Notes under the pieces: generated by a model
The model's database searches: none
What the model saw: only the letters and a program-made list of their open reading frames with translations
Told to the model about the DNA's origin: nothing
Translations under genes and position numbers: made by a program
From: Streptomyces hygroscopicus
GTDB taxonomy: Bacteria > Actinomycetota > Actinomycetes > Streptomycetales > Streptomycetaceae
Direction of reading: 5' to 3'
Assembly: GCA_002021875.1 (NCBI GenBank)
Contig: CP018627.1
Span: forward strand, 9,548,001 to 9,612,000
Length of the DNA: 64,000 nucleotides
Part shown: positions 7,785 through 16,306 of the stretch, piece after piece
Layout: each line of letters begins with the position of its first letter
Position numbering within the stretch: the first letter of the stretch is position 1

Positions 7785-7930
7785 TCGAGGTGCCGCCGAG
7801 CAGCTCGACCGGTTCGCGCAGGCCCGGCAGGCCGCGCCCTGTCCCGGCCTCGCGCGGCGTCGTGGCCGGGAGGGGGACGCGCCGTTGCGGACCGTCACAC
7901 GCGCCGTCCGGTCGTCGTGCCCGAAAGTAC
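7785..7930 (-). pseudogene. Relic of a sensor histidine kinase C-terminus
   Basis: Across a frame change the minus strand gives RTARVTVRNGASPS and then TPREAGTGRGLPGLREPVEL followed by LGG. This is the end of the HATPase domain of NarL-system kinases, where intact proteins read V-x-V-x-N, G-x-G-x-GLxGLRERVxxLGG. Everything upstream (sensor, dimerisation domain, N box) is absent. It sits immediately 5' to the response-regulator relic, in the usual kinase-regulator order. Confidence 0.65.
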
Positions 7931-7964
7931 CGCTGATCATCCGATGGTCCGGGGATGGTCTGCC

Positions 7965-8125
7965 GAGTCGGGCACGGTGCCGGCACCGCTGCGCCACCGT
8001 GATCATCGACGCCGAGACCGGCGAGCGGATCGACGGCCTGCCTGAATGCGCCCGCGCTTCGATGTCGCCCTGAACACCGTCAAGCGGTACGCCCGCGTTG
8101 AACGAGGGGTGCCTCACCGACCTCG
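7965..8125 (+). pseudogene. Relic of an ISL3-family transposase
   Basis: Two short stretches in different frames resemble ISL3 transposases: CATVIIDAETGERIDGLP (the start of the catalytic domain, normally YGTVLVDxETGxxIDLLPDR) and ALNTVKRYARVERGVPHRPR (a C-terminal helix region). Almost all of the catalytic domain between them is missing. There are no intact ends. It adds to the picture of repeated insertion and decay in 7.5-8.2 kb. Confidence 0.6.
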
Positions 8126-8159
8126 GGGTGGGAGCCGAACCCGGCATCCCACCCCGAGG
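8121..8159 (-). terminator. Terminator hairpin after the ALDH7 gene
   Basis: Perfect 13-base arms CCTCGGGGTGGGA (8121-8133) and TCCCACCCCGAGG (8147-8159) enclose a 13-base loop that can pair further (GCCG with CGGC). It lies about 40 bases beyond the stop of the ALDH7 gene on the minus strand, where the catabolic operon should end. Confidence 0.7.
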
Positions 8160-8200
8160 AGAGCCCTCAGCTTCTGTGCGGGCCTGATCAGTGGCCCTGA

Positions 8201-9730
8201 TCAGAGGAAGCTGACCCCCTGGGCGAGGGCGAGTTCGCTGGAGTAGTTGATGGTGTTGGTGGCCGAGCGCATGTAGGACTTCCAGGCGTCGGAGCCAGAC
8301 TCGCGGCCACCGCCGGTGTCCTTCTCGCCGCCGAAGGCACCGCCGATCTCGGCGCCGGAGGTACCGATGTTGACGTTGGCGATTCCGCAGTCGGAGCCGG
8401 CGGCGGACAGGAAGACCTCGGCTTCCTGCTGGTCGCGGGTGAAGATGCTGGAGGACAGGCCCTGGGGGACGTCGTTGTGCAGGGCGATGGCTTCGTCGAG
8501 GGTGTCGTAGGTGAGGACGTACAGGATGGGGGCGAAGGTCTCCTCCCGTACGACGTCGGTCTGTTCGTCGACGCGGACGAGGACCGGCTCGGTGTAGGCG
8601 GCCGCGGGCGCGGCCTCGGCCGGGCGCGGATTGCCGCCGACCAGGATGGTGCCGCCCTGTGCCTGGATCCGGGTGAGGGCGTCCTGCATGGCGTCGAGGG
8701 CCTTGGCGGAGATGAGCGGGCCGACCAGTGTCGTGTCGTCGAACGGGTTGCCGATGGGGAGCTTGCGGTAGGCGGCGGTCAGTCGCTCAAGCAGGGTGTC
8801 GGCGATGTCGCGGTGGACGATGAGGCGGCGCAGGGTGGTGCAGCGTTGCCCGGCGGTGCCGGCCGCGGCGAAGACGATGCCCTGGATGGCGAGGTCCAGG
8901 TCGGCGGAGGGAGCGACGATCGCGGCGTTGTTGCCGCCGAGTTCGAGCAGGCTGCGGCCGAAGCGGGCGGCGACGCGCGGGCCGACCTCGCGGCCCATGC
9001 GGGTCGAGCCGGTGGCGCTGACGAGCGCGATGCGGGAGTCGTCGACGAGCTTTTCGCCGACGGCACGGTCACCGAGCAGGAGGCGGTGTACGTCGCGGGG
9101 CGCGCCGACCTCGTCCGCGGCCCGGGCGAGCAGGTGGTCGCAGGCCAGAGAGATCAGCGGAGTGAGTTCCGAGGGCTTCCAGATCACGGTGTCGCCGCAG
9201 ACGAGGGCGACGGCGGTGTTCCATGACCACACGGCGGCGGGGAAGTTGAAGGCGGAGATGACGCCCACCACGCCGAGCGGGTGCCAGGTCTCGGCGAGGC
9301 GGTGGCCGGGGCGTTCGGAGGCGATCGTCCGCCCGTAGAGCTGGCGGGAGAGACCGACGGCGAAGTCGCAGATGTCGATCATTTCCTGGATCTCGCCGAG
9401 TGCCTCGGAGCGGATCTTGCCGGCTTCGATAGTGACGAGGTCGGCCAGGTCGCTCTTGTGCTCGCGCAGCAACTCGCCGAGCCGGCGGACGAGTTCACCA
9501 CGGCGCGGGGCAGGCGTGGTGCGCCAGGTCAGGAAGGCGTTACGGGTGGCCGCGATCGCCTCTTCGGTGTCGGCGTCGGTGGCGGCCGTCAGGCCGAAGA
9601 TGTCCTCGCCGGTGATGGGGGTGCGGGCCTGGAAGTCGTCGCCCTCGGGGGCGGCGACTCCGATGTGCCGCAGGGCCGTGCGGGCGCGGACGCGCAGGTC
9701 GTCGGTGGTGGGCAGGGCGATGCTGGTCAT
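8201..9730 (-). CDS. pcd: L-piperidine-6-carboxylate / 2-aminoadipate semialdehyde dehydrogenase (ALDH7 type)
   Basis: This 509-residue NAD(P)-dependent aldehyde dehydrogenase oxidises 2-aminoadipate 6-semialdehyde (in equilibrium with P6C) to 2-aminoadipate. Its features are those of the ALDH7/AmaB/Pcd branch: WHPLGVVGVISAFNFPAAVW with the catalytic Asn region, LLELGGNNAAIV with the general-base Glu, and the nucleophile in GTAGQRCTTLRR, a wording specific to ALDH7. The end (GGGRESGSDAWKSYMRSATN) also matches. It is the last gene of a three-gene unit, 8 bases after the HglS-type gene. That context supports lysine/pipecolate catabolism over other aldehydes. The Streptomyces name pcd comes from the cephamycin pathway. 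Confidence 0.88.
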   Translation of the reverse strand: MTSIALPTTDDLRVRARTALRHIGVAAPEGDDFQARTPITGEDIFGLTAATDADTEEAIAATRNAFLTWRTTPAPRRGELVRRLGELLREHKSDLADLVTIEAGKIRSEALGEIQEMIDICDFAVGLSRQLYGRTIASERPGHRLAETWHPLGVVGVISAFNFPAAVWSWNTAVALVCGDTVIWKPSELTPLISLACDHLLARAADEVGAPRDVHRLLLGDRAVGEKLVDDSRIALVSATGSTRMGREVGPRVAARFGRSLLELGGNNAAIVAPSADLDLAIQGIVFAAAGTAGQRCTTLRRLIVHRDIADTLLERLTAAYRKLPIGNPFDDTTLVGPLISAKALDAMQDALTRIQAQGGTILVGGNPRPAEAAPAAAYTEPVLVRVDEQTDVVREETFAPILYVLTYDTLDEAIALHNDVPQGLSSSIFTRDQQEAEVFLSAAGSDCGIANVNIGTSGAEIGGAFGGEKDTGGGRESGSDAWKSYMRSATNTINYSSELALAQGVSFL

Positions 9731-9738
9731 GGTGGTCC

Positions 9739-11151
9739 TTACCGGAGTGAGGGGGCCGGGGTGAGGGTGGTGAGGTCGAGTTCGCGGGCGACATGGGCGA
9801 GGGAATCGGTCTGTTGCCGTGCGTAGAGGGCGAAGGGGTCCAGCACGTCGCGTCCGACGGCGCCGGACAGCCAGGCGGCGTCGTAGGCGACGCCTTCCTG
9901 GTCGTTGTCGCGGGTGCCCTTGCCGCTGAGGTTGGACTGGAAGATGCCGGCAGCGGAGCGGGGCAGGAAGTCCTCGTAGACGATGGGTTCCGTGCGCACC
10001 CAGCCCTGCTGTACCAGTTCGCCCACGGTGGTGGGCGGCCCGCTGCCGTCGCGGGGCCGGTCCTCGGCGAGCCGGTAGGTGAAGTACGCCAGCCCTTGGG
10101 CGGCGAGGTCTTCTTCGGTGCCGGGCAGGTGCTGCTCCCAGATGGCGCGCGCGATGTCGCCCCGGGCCTCGGCGGGATGCCGGGACGCCTGTTCGTCGGC
10201 GCGGCTCACCAGGTCGTCGTAGAGGGTGCGGCCCTCGCGGGTGAGGGCGATGCCGCGGGCCTCGACCTCACCGAAGCGGACCCGCAGGGCCCCGTTGACG
10301 ATGCTGCCGTCCGGGGCGCGCATGGTGCGTGGCTCGGCCAGTGCTCGGAAGGAGGTCTGCCGCAGCAGCACGTCGGGGCCCTTCCAGGCGGGCGGCCCCT
10401 GGATGGTGTCGATCATCTCGATGCCGCGGTTCGTCATACGGCGGTACAACTCGTCGATGTCCAGGACGCGCGGTGTGAGGTGGTTGATGTGCGTGCTGCG
10501 TACGCCGCCGATGTCCGCGGCGACGGCGGAGACCTTCTCCAGGGTCTCGTACCACGCCCTGTCGACCGGTTCCGTCGACAACTCGAAAGCCCCCACGGCG
10601 AGTTGGAGGAAGCGCTCGGCGTCGGCCTCGGGCAGCTCCCTCTCCTTCTCCGCCCGGTCGGCCAGCGTCAGCAGCTCCGGGGGGAACAGCTCGCGGCCGG
10701 CCAGGAAGGTCTCCAGGCGGGCGCGCAGGTCGGCGTCGAAGAAGCGGGGGTCGGCCGGGGTGAGCAGGGAGGTGAACACCCGGAAGGGATTGCGGGCCAG
10801 CTCCTCGCCGTCGACCGGCCGGAACGCCGTGGAGACGACGGGGACGGCGCTGGCGGCGGCCTCCCGAAGGTCGTAAAAGCCGACCGGACGCATACCCAGG
10901 GCGGCGAAGACGCGGGCGACCTGGCCCAGTTCCCGCGGGGTGCCGACGCGGATCGCTCCGTGCCGCTCGGCGGTCACCCGGCTGATGGAGCCCAGGCGTT
11001 CGGCGTCGGATCCCCGCTCACGCAGGACGTCCTCGTTCACCTCGCGCGAGACGTCCACGAGCGTGGTGTAGGCGGGAACCTCCTGCCCGTACATCTGCGA
11101 CAGCCGGGCCGCGAACGCGGCCCGTAGCTGCCACTGACTGATCATTGACAT
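9739..11151 (-). CDS. hglS: 2-oxoadipate dioxygenase/decarboxylase (HglS, DUF1338/VOC)
   Basis: The start ATG at 11151 has AAAGG seven bases upstream; an internal ATG two codons later is possible. The 470 residues cover a full DUF1338 protein, the family of the Pseudomonas HglS enzyme. HglS is an Fe(II) enzyme that converts 2-oxoadipate plus O2 to D-2-hydroxyglutarate plus CO2. The expected ligands are visible: His64 and Arg68 in ERHGAIRVGT, His224 in STHINHLTPRV, and Glu295 in VRFGEVEARG. It lies between an FAD amine oxidase (upstream) and the ALDH7 gene (downstream) in the same orientation, exactly where a lysine-degradation pathway needs it. Confidence 0.88.
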   Translation of the reverse strand: MSMISQWQLRAAFAARLSQMYGQEVPAYTTLVDVSREVNEDVLRERGSDAERLGSISRVTAERHGAIRVGTPRELGQVARVFAALGMRPVGFYDLREAAASAVPVVSTAFRPVDGEELARNPFRVFTSLLTPADPRFFDADLRARLETFLAGRELFPPELLTLADRAEKERELPEADAERFLQLAVGAFELSTEPVDRAWYETLEKVSAVAADIGGVRSTHINHLTPRVLDIDELYRRMTNRGIEMIDTIQGPPAWKGPDVLLRQTSFRALAEPRTMRAPDGSIVNGALRVRFGEVEARGIALTREGRTLYDDLVSRADEQASRHPAEARGDIARAIWEQHLPGTEEDLAAQGLAYFTYRLAEDRPRDGSGPPTTVGELVQQGWVRTEPIVYEDFLPRSAAGIFQSNLSGKGTRDNDQEGVAYDAAWLSGAVGRDVLDPFALYARQQTDSLAHVARELDLTTLTPAPSLR

Positions 11152-11216
11152 GGCTTGGCCTTTCGACTGGCTCGACGGGTTCGATTGGCTCGACCGGGTC
11201 GGCTGACGCGACGGAT

Positions 11217-12389
11217 TCACACGATGTGGGCCTCGGGGCGGATTTCGGCGCCCTGCCGGAAGCGGTCGGCGCTGAGCGGGGTGATGTCGGTGAACGTCTC
11301 GCGTTCCAGGCAGAGGTCGCGTACGACTTCGCCGACCGCGGGCGCCTGGAGGAATCCGTGGCCGGAAAAACCGGTGGCGTAAAGGAAGTTGGAGAGTTCG
11401 CCGGAGCGCCCGATGAGGGCGTTGTGGTCGGGCGTGTTCTCGTACAGGCCGGCCCAGCCGCCGACGGTCTTCATGTCGGCCAGCGCGGGGGCGCGGTCGC
11501 GGGCGGCGGCGCGGAACAGCTCCAGCCATCCCGGGGTCCACGTGGTGTCGAAGCCGGCCTCCTGGTCCGGATCGGCAAGCCCGAACAGCAGTCCGTCGTC
11601 GCTGTTGTGGAAGTAGGCGGTCGAGGAGAAGTCGATGGTGAACGGAATACGCGGTGCCCGCGGCGTCAACGGTGCCGTGAACGCGAGCTGCCGCCGCACG
11701 GGCACGACGGGGAGGTCGACGCCGACCATGTCGCCGATCTGCGCGGACCAGGCGCCGGCGGCACAGATGACGGTGCCGCACGCGATAGGTCCGTGGCTGG
11801 TGTGTACGCCTGTTACGCGGTTCCCGGCGGTGTCGACGCCGGTGACGGCGGTCCCGGTGGCGAGGGTGACGCCTGCCCGCGCGGCGGCCCGGGCGTATCC
11901 CTGGACGACCAGTCCGGGGCGGGCATGGCCGTCGGTGGGGGAGTGCACGGCGGCAACGAGACCGTCGGTGCTGACGTAGGGGCACAGGCGCTTGGCCTCG
12001 TCGGGGCTGATCATGCGGCTCGGCACCTGAAGACTGTTCTGGATGCCGACGCTGGTCTCGAAGTCGCTCGCCTGCTGCTCCGTGGTGAGCAGGAAGAGAT
12101 AGCCGACGGGGTCGAGCCTGATGTCGGTGCCGGGCCGGCAGGGGAACTCCTGATAGGCGCGCAGACTGCGGTTGCCCAGTTCGATGTTGAGCGGGTCCGA
12201 GAAGTGGGCCCGCACGCCACCGATGGGCTTGCCCGAGCTGCCGCCGGCGAGCTCGCCGCGCTCGATGACGACGATGTTCTTCGCTCCTGCCTCGGCGAGG
12301 TGGAACGCGATGCTCGTACCCATGACACCGCCGCCGATGATCACGGTGTCGGCGGTGGGCGGAACGGTACGAAAAGCGGAGGACGGCAT
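11217..12389 (-). CDS. FAD-dependent amine/amino acid oxidase, candidate L-pipecolate oxidase
   Basis: This 390-residue DAO-fold flavoprotein begins with the dinucleotide-binding motif VIIGGGVMGTSIAFHLAEAG and ERGELAGGSSGKPIGGVRA. The C-terminal region (GWAGLYENTPDHNALIG, then FLYATGFSGHGFLQAPAVGE) is the second FAD-contacting segment of the sarcosine oxidase/proline dehydrogenase/pipecolate oxidase group. This group oxidises secondary or primary amines to imines, passing electrons to O2 or quinone. As the first gene of the unit with HglS and ALDH7, its most fitting product is P6C from pipecolate. Glycine or sarcosine oxidase activity remains possible from sequence alone. Confidence 0.75.
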   Translation of the reverse strand: MPSSAFRTVPPTADTVIIGGGVMGTSIAFHLAEAGAKNIVVIERGELAGGSSGKPIGGVRAHFSDPLNIELGNRSLRAYQEFPCRPGTDIRLDPVGYLFLLTTEQQASDFETSVGIQNSLQVPSRMISPDEAKRLCPYVSTDGLVAAVHSPTDGHARPGLVVQGYARAAARAGVTLATGTAVTGVDTAGNRVTGVHTSHGPIACGTVICAAGAWSAQIGDMVGVDLPVVPVRRQLAFTAPLTPRAPRIPFTIDFSSTAYFHNSDDGLLFGLADPDQEAGFDTTWTPGWLELFRAAARDRAPALADMKTVGGWAGLYENTPDHNALIGRSGELSNFLYATGFSGHGFLQAPAVGEVVRDLCLERETFTDITPLSADRFRQGAEIRPEAHIV

Positions 12390-12510
12390 GGACCGCTCCC
12401 TTCCGGAGGCCGCCCCGCCGGACGCGGAAGGTCCGTTTCGGGGGCGGAGCGGATGTCAGTACTGGCGAGGCCGATCGCTGTCTGGGTGACATCGTGCAGG
12501 AGCCCGACCA

Positions 12511-12547
12511 TTGACGTCCATCAACAGTTAATGCTTCTCGGCGTTTA
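12511..12547. promoter_or_regulatory. Candidate LysR binding sites between divergent lysine-catabolism genes
   Basis: The 168 bases between the FAD oxidase and the LysR gene contain TTGA-N6-TCAA (12511-12524) and a weaker dyad TTAATGC-N6-GCGTTTA (12528-12547, five of seven positions paired). The region is A/T-rich compared with its surroundings. Both lie just before the LysR start, as expected for autoregulation and divergent control. This is inferred from position and symmetry only. Confidence 0.4.
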
Positions 12548-12557
12548 GAATTCCTAT

Positions 12558-13520
12558 ATGGACTGGACGAGCGCGCAGCTCCGTGCCCTGGTGGAACTGA
12601 CCCGGCGCGGCACCATCACCGCGGTCGCGGAGACCCTGGGGTACACCCCCGGCGGCGTCTCGCAGCAGATCTCCGCGTTGGAGAAGGCCACCGGCATGCA
12701 ACTGCTGAGGCGAGCGGGACGCCGGGTGGAACTCACCGATGCGGGGGCCACGCTGGCCCTCCACGCCGAACGCATCCTCACCACGGAAGCCGAGGCCGTC
12801 GAAGCGCTGGAGCGCACCCGCAACGAGATCTCCGGGACATTGCGGGTCGGCCTCTTCGCCACCGCGGCCGCCGAGATCCTGCCGCCGGCCCTGCGGCGGA
12901 TTCGCGAGACGCACCCGGGCATCACCGTGCGCAGCCGGGACATGGACGTGGACGAGGTGTACGACGCGGTGGTCGGCGGAACGGTGGATCTGGCCTTGGG
13001 TCTCGACTACCCGGACGTGCCCATCCCGCGCGAACCGTCCCTCCGGGTACGGGAGTTGTCCCGGGAGCGGTTCTCCCTCGCGGTTCCCGAGGGATCCATG
13101 CCGGGGCGGCGGCGAGTCTCCCTCGCGGACACCACGGAACGGGGATGGATCCTGCCATCGGTCGGCAGCTACTACGGCCGGGCCGTGCTCACCGCCTGTC
13201 GCCGCGCCGGGTTCGAACCGCAGGTGCTGCACGAGGTGACGGACACCGCCGCCACCCTCGCCCTGGTCGAGGCCGGTGTCGGGGTCAGCGTGGTGACGGA
13301 TCTGATGCTCCGGCTGCGCCCGTCCCGCCTGGATGTTCTCGATCTGCGCGAGACGATGGAGCGGCACATCGTGGTGGTGTTCCGCTCCTTTGCGGAACAC
13401 CGGCCGACGGTGGCCGCCCTGGTCGATGTCCTGCGCACCTCGGCGGGCCGAAGGGCCGGGCCGAAAGCACGGGCCGCGGGGGAAGCACCGTGCGGGAAGG
13501 GCCAGACAACCTTGGCCTGA
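12558..13520 (+). CDS. LysR-family regulator, divergent from the pipecolate/HglS operon
   Basis: The ATG at 12558 gives 320 residues. The N-terminal helix-turn-helix is clear (LRALVELTRRGTITAVAETL, then YTPGGVSQQISALEKATG). The effector domain starts near ISGTLRVGLFATAA and runs to about residue 295, followed by a Gly/Ala/Lys-rich tail. No strong ribosome site precedes the ATG; the leader is A/T-rich, so the message may have a very short leader. Its position opposite the FAD oxidase operon suggests it is the pathway regulator, with lysine, pipecolate or 2-aminoadipate as effector. That last point is inference. Confidence 0.85.
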   Translation: MDWTSAQLRALVELTRRGTITAVAETLGYTPGGVSQQISALEKATGMQLLRRAGRRVELTDAGATLALHAERILTTEAEAVEALERTRNEISGTLRVGLFATAAAEILPPALRRIRETHPGITVRSRDMDVDEVYDAVVGGTVDLALGLDYPDVPIPREPSLRVRELSRERFSLAVPEGSMPGRRRVSLADTTERGWILPSVGSYYGRAVLTACRRAGFEPQVLHEVTDTAATLALVEAGVGVSVVTDLMLRLRPSRLDVLDLRETMERHIVVVFRSFAEHRPTVAALVDVLRTSAGRRAGPKARAAGEAPCGKGQTTLA

Positions 13521-13648
13521 GGGGAGGAAGCTGTCGCGCTGCCGAGTCTTCCGGCTCGGCACGTCCTGCGTGATGGTGTCAGGCCAGTGGTGACCCCCAC
13601 CACGTCTGCGGCCCGTCGTGCCGCTGCCGGCCTCCCATGGAGCGATCG

Positions 13649-15166
13649 ATGTCCACCGACCACACCCCCGGACCCGGGCTGTCCACACTGCTGGGCAGCG
13701 GGCCTCAGGGGATCTTCCGACGCACCCTCCCCTCCGAACAGCCCGCGGGTGAACGCATGGTGCGTACCCTCGGCCTGACGCAGTTGACCATGATCGGTGT
13801 CGGAGCGATCATCGGCGCCGGTATCTTCAGCCTGGCGGCGGCCGTCGCCAGGGGCACCGCCGGGCCCGCCGTACTGATCTCCTTCCTGGTCGCCGGAGCC
13901 GCCTCGCTGTGCGCGGCCTTCGCCTACGCGGAGTTCGCCGGCATGGTGCCGAAGGCCGGCTCCTCCTATACGTACTGCGCCGCGGTCCTCGGGGAGATCG
14001 TGGGCTGGATCGTGGGATGGGACCTGCTGCTCGAGTACACCGCCATCGTCGCGGTGGTCGCGATCGGCATGTCCGGATACCTGGGTTTCCTTCTGGACGC
14101 CGTCGGAATCCAGCTACCGACCTGGGCATTGGGGGCTCCGGGCACCGGCACCGGCCACAAGATCGACCTGCTGGCCGTGGCCATCTGTCTCGCCGTCGCC
14201 TGGCTGCTGACCCGCGGCACCCGCACCTCCGCCCGCGTCGACACGGTACTGACGATCGTCAAGATCGCGATCGTGCTCCTGGTGATCGTGGTCGGCTTCA
14301 CCAAGGTCAGCACCGACAACCTCACGCCGTTCGCGCCCTTCGGATTCGGTGGTGCCTTCGCCGGCGCCGCCACCGTCTTCTTCGCCGTCTTCGGCTATGA
14401 CGCGCTCAGTACCGCCGCCGAGGAATCCGTGGAGGCCCGCAACAAGGTGCCCAAGGCGATGATGATCTCGCTCGCCATCTCCATGGCCCTGTACGTGCTG
14501 ACGTGCATCGTGCTCACCGGTATGCAGCACTACACCGAGCTCGACCCGAGCAGCGGAATCTCCAGCGCCTTCGCGAGTGTGGGGCTGAACGGACTGGCCA
14601 ACGTCATCGCGGTCGGAGCGGTCATCGGCATCGTGACCGTGACGTTCTCCTTCATGATGGGCGCCGCGCGCCTGTGGTACGCGCTCAGCCGGGACGGGCT
14701 GATGCCGGCCTGGTTCGGCGCCATCCACCCCAAGCGCAAGGTGCCGCACCGTGCCACCTGGGTCATCGGTGTCGTCTCGGCCCTGCTCGCGGGTGTGCTG
14801 CCCGTCAACGCCGTGGCCGAACTGACCAATATCGGTGTTCTGCTGGCGTTCATGGTGGTCTCCGTGGCCGTGCTGATCCTGCGATACAAGAAGCCGCACC
14901 TCAAGCGTGGCTTCCGATGCCCCGGCATGCCGGTGGTGCCGGTCCTGGGCATCGCCTTCTCCGGCTGGCTGATGTCGTATCTGCTCTGGGAGACCTGGGC
15001 GAGGCTGGGTGCATGGCTGGCGATCGGGCTTGTCATCTACGCCGCCTATGGCTATCGGCGCACCCGTCGGGTGATGCCCGGCGGGTCGGTGGACCTCGAT
15101 GCCTTGGACGACCTGACCGATGCCGAGGACGCCGAGCCGCACGTCGCCAGGGAGACCGTGCGGTAG
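13649..15166 (+). CDS. APC-superfamily amino acid permease (cationic amino acid transporter type)
   Basis: I chose the ATG at 13649, with GGAG six bases upstream, over one at 13637 that has no ribosome site; this gives 505 residues. It is a 12-helix APC transporter. The first helix carries the substrate-backbone motif TMIGVGAIIGAGIFSLAAAV, followed by PAVLISFLVAGAASLCAAFA and the FAYAEFAGMVPKAGSSYTY segment typical of the CAT group. The central helix FFAVFGYDALSTAAEE is also family-specific. The N-terminal 40 and C-terminal 30 residues are cytoplasmic tails. Located inside the lysine/pipecolate region, it is a good candidate importer for a cationic or cyclic amino acid. Confidence 0.88.
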   Translation: MSTDHTPGPGLSTLLGSGPQGIFRRTLPSEQPAGERMVRTLGLTQLTMIGVGAIIGAGIFSLAAAVARGTAGPAVLISFLVAGAASLCAAFAYAEFAGMVPKAGSSYTYCAAVLGEIVGWIVGWDLLLEYTAIVAVVAIGMSGYLGFLLDAVGIQLPTWALGAPGTGTGHKIDLLAVAICLAVAWLLTRGTRTSARVDTVLTIVKIAIVLLVIVVGFTKVSTDNLTPFAPFGFGGAFAGAATVFFAVFGYDALSTAAEESVEARNKVPKAMMISLAISMALYVLTCIVLTGMQHYTELDPSSGISSAFASVGLNGLANVIAVGAVIGIVTVTFSFMMGAARLWYALSRDGLMPAWFGAIHPKRKVPHRATWVIGVVSALLAGVLPVNAVAELTNIGVLLAFMVVSVAVLILRYKKPHLKRGFRCPGMPVVPVLGIAFSGWLMSYLLWETWARLGAWLAIGLVIYAAYGYRRTRRVMPGGSVDLDALDDLTDAEDAEPHVARETVR

Positions 15167-15215
15167 CCCGAGAGCCTGGTGAAGAACCCCGCTCCGGGCC
15201 AAGGCCGGTCTCGGA

Positions 15216-16139
15216 CTATTCCGGCTGTGCGTTCCGCGCCGGGTGCACGAACGTCTCTTCGGCCGGTACCGCGCCGCGCAGAGAACCGATCATGGTGCCG
15301 AGCAACGGGTTGCTGCTCCCGCGGCGGTGCAGGGCCATCACACGGCGGAAGGCCGCGTGCTCGGCCAGCCGTGTCGCCTCCACCGCCTCGCTGGGCGAGT
15401 GGCCGAGCCCTGGCACGACCGCCACCCCGAGACCGGTGGACACCAATTCCCGTACGACGTCGTAGTTGTTGCTGCGAAAGGCCACCGCGGGCTCGAAGTC
15501 GGCAGCCGCGCACAGCCGGGTGAGGGAGAGCGCACCGGCCGTGCCTTCCCGGCTGGTGATCCAGCGCGCTCCGGACAGCCCGGCCAGGTGCGTACTCAGG
15601 TCACTGCCGTGTGCCCTGAGCAGGACGAGGTCCTCGCGCACGAGAGGGCGGACGGCCAGGCTGTCCGGCCACTGCCGGGGGCTGAGCCCGTACTCGTACA
15701 CCAGGGCCACGTCCAGATCGCCGTCGTTCAGCGCGGCGACGAGCTCCTCCGGCTCGCCCTCCTCCAGTTGGATCTGCGCTCGTGGGTGGGTGGCGGTCAG
15801 CGCCGACAGCGCGGCAGGCACGAGCCGGACGCCGGCGGTGGGAAAGGTGCCCAGCCTCAGCCGTCCGGTGGCGCCGGTGGCGAGCTCGTGTACCTGGTGG
15901 CCGAGGTCGTCCATGGCGGCCAGTACGGGAACGCTGAGGTCGACCAGCCTGTGGGCGGCTCCGGTCGCCCGGATGCCATGAGCCTCCCGTTCGAAGAGGA
16001 CAAGCCCCGTGTCCTTCTCCAGGCCCGCGATCTGCTGCGAGATCGCGGAGGCGGTGTAGCCGAGATCACGGGCCGCGAGGACGAACGAGCCGGTGCGTAC
16101 GACGGCTCGCAATGTGAGCAGGTGCTGTGGCTTGAGCAA
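15216..16139 (-). CDS. LysR-family regulator, divergent from the D-2-hydroxyglutarate dehydrogenase gene
   Basis: A TTG at 16139, preceded by AGGAGG at proper spacing, is a better start than the longer frame and gives 307 residues beginning LKPQHLLTLRAVVRTGSF. The helix-turn-helix continues through DLGYTASAISQQIAGLEKD. The effector-binding domain begins at GRLRLGTFPTAGVRLVPAAL. It is convergent with the permease gene (49 bases apart) and divergent from the YdiJ-type gene at 16307, so it probably controls the second half of the pathway. It is the second LysR of the island. Confidence 0.83.
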   Translation of the reverse strand: MLKPQHLLTLRAVVRTGSFVLAARDLGYTASAISQQIAGLEKDTGLVLFEREAHGIRATGAAHRLVDLSVPVLAAMDDLGHQVHELATGATGRLRLGTFPTAGVRLVPAALSALTATHPRAQIQLEEGEPEELVAALNDGDLDVALVYEYGLSPRQWPDSLAVRPLVREDLVLLRAHGSDLSTHLAGLSGARWITSREGTAGALSLTRLCAAADFEPAVAFRSNNYDVVRELVSTGLGVAVVPGLGHSPSEAVEATRLAEHAAFRRVMALHRRGSSNPLLGTMIGSLRGAVPAEETFVHPARNAQPE

Positions 16140-16306
16140 CGGATTCCTCCTGGCCGGCTCAGGGACGGCGGACGCCTCAGGATAAGCATCGCTTGCCCTC
16201 AAGGGGTATTTCTATCGTGCTGCTGGGTCTTGTGGGCAGGCCGGCGGGTGCCGAGAGTGGTGGGCACGAGGCCGAACAGGCCGGTGAGCCGGAAGGAGCG
16301 ACCGCG

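Noticed and set aside
6141..8147. A 668-residue frame ending in the GH53 enzyme
   Set aside because: The N-terminal 295 residues run through decayed two-component and non-coding DNA. A GTG at 7262 with a strong ribosome site and a signal peptide marks the real start.
9739..12492. One 917-residue minus-strand frame covering the HglS region and the FAD oxidase
   Set aside because: Only the part from 11151 downwards is HglS-like; upstream of that the frame is shadow of the FAD oxidase gene, which is in another frame with its own start at 12389.
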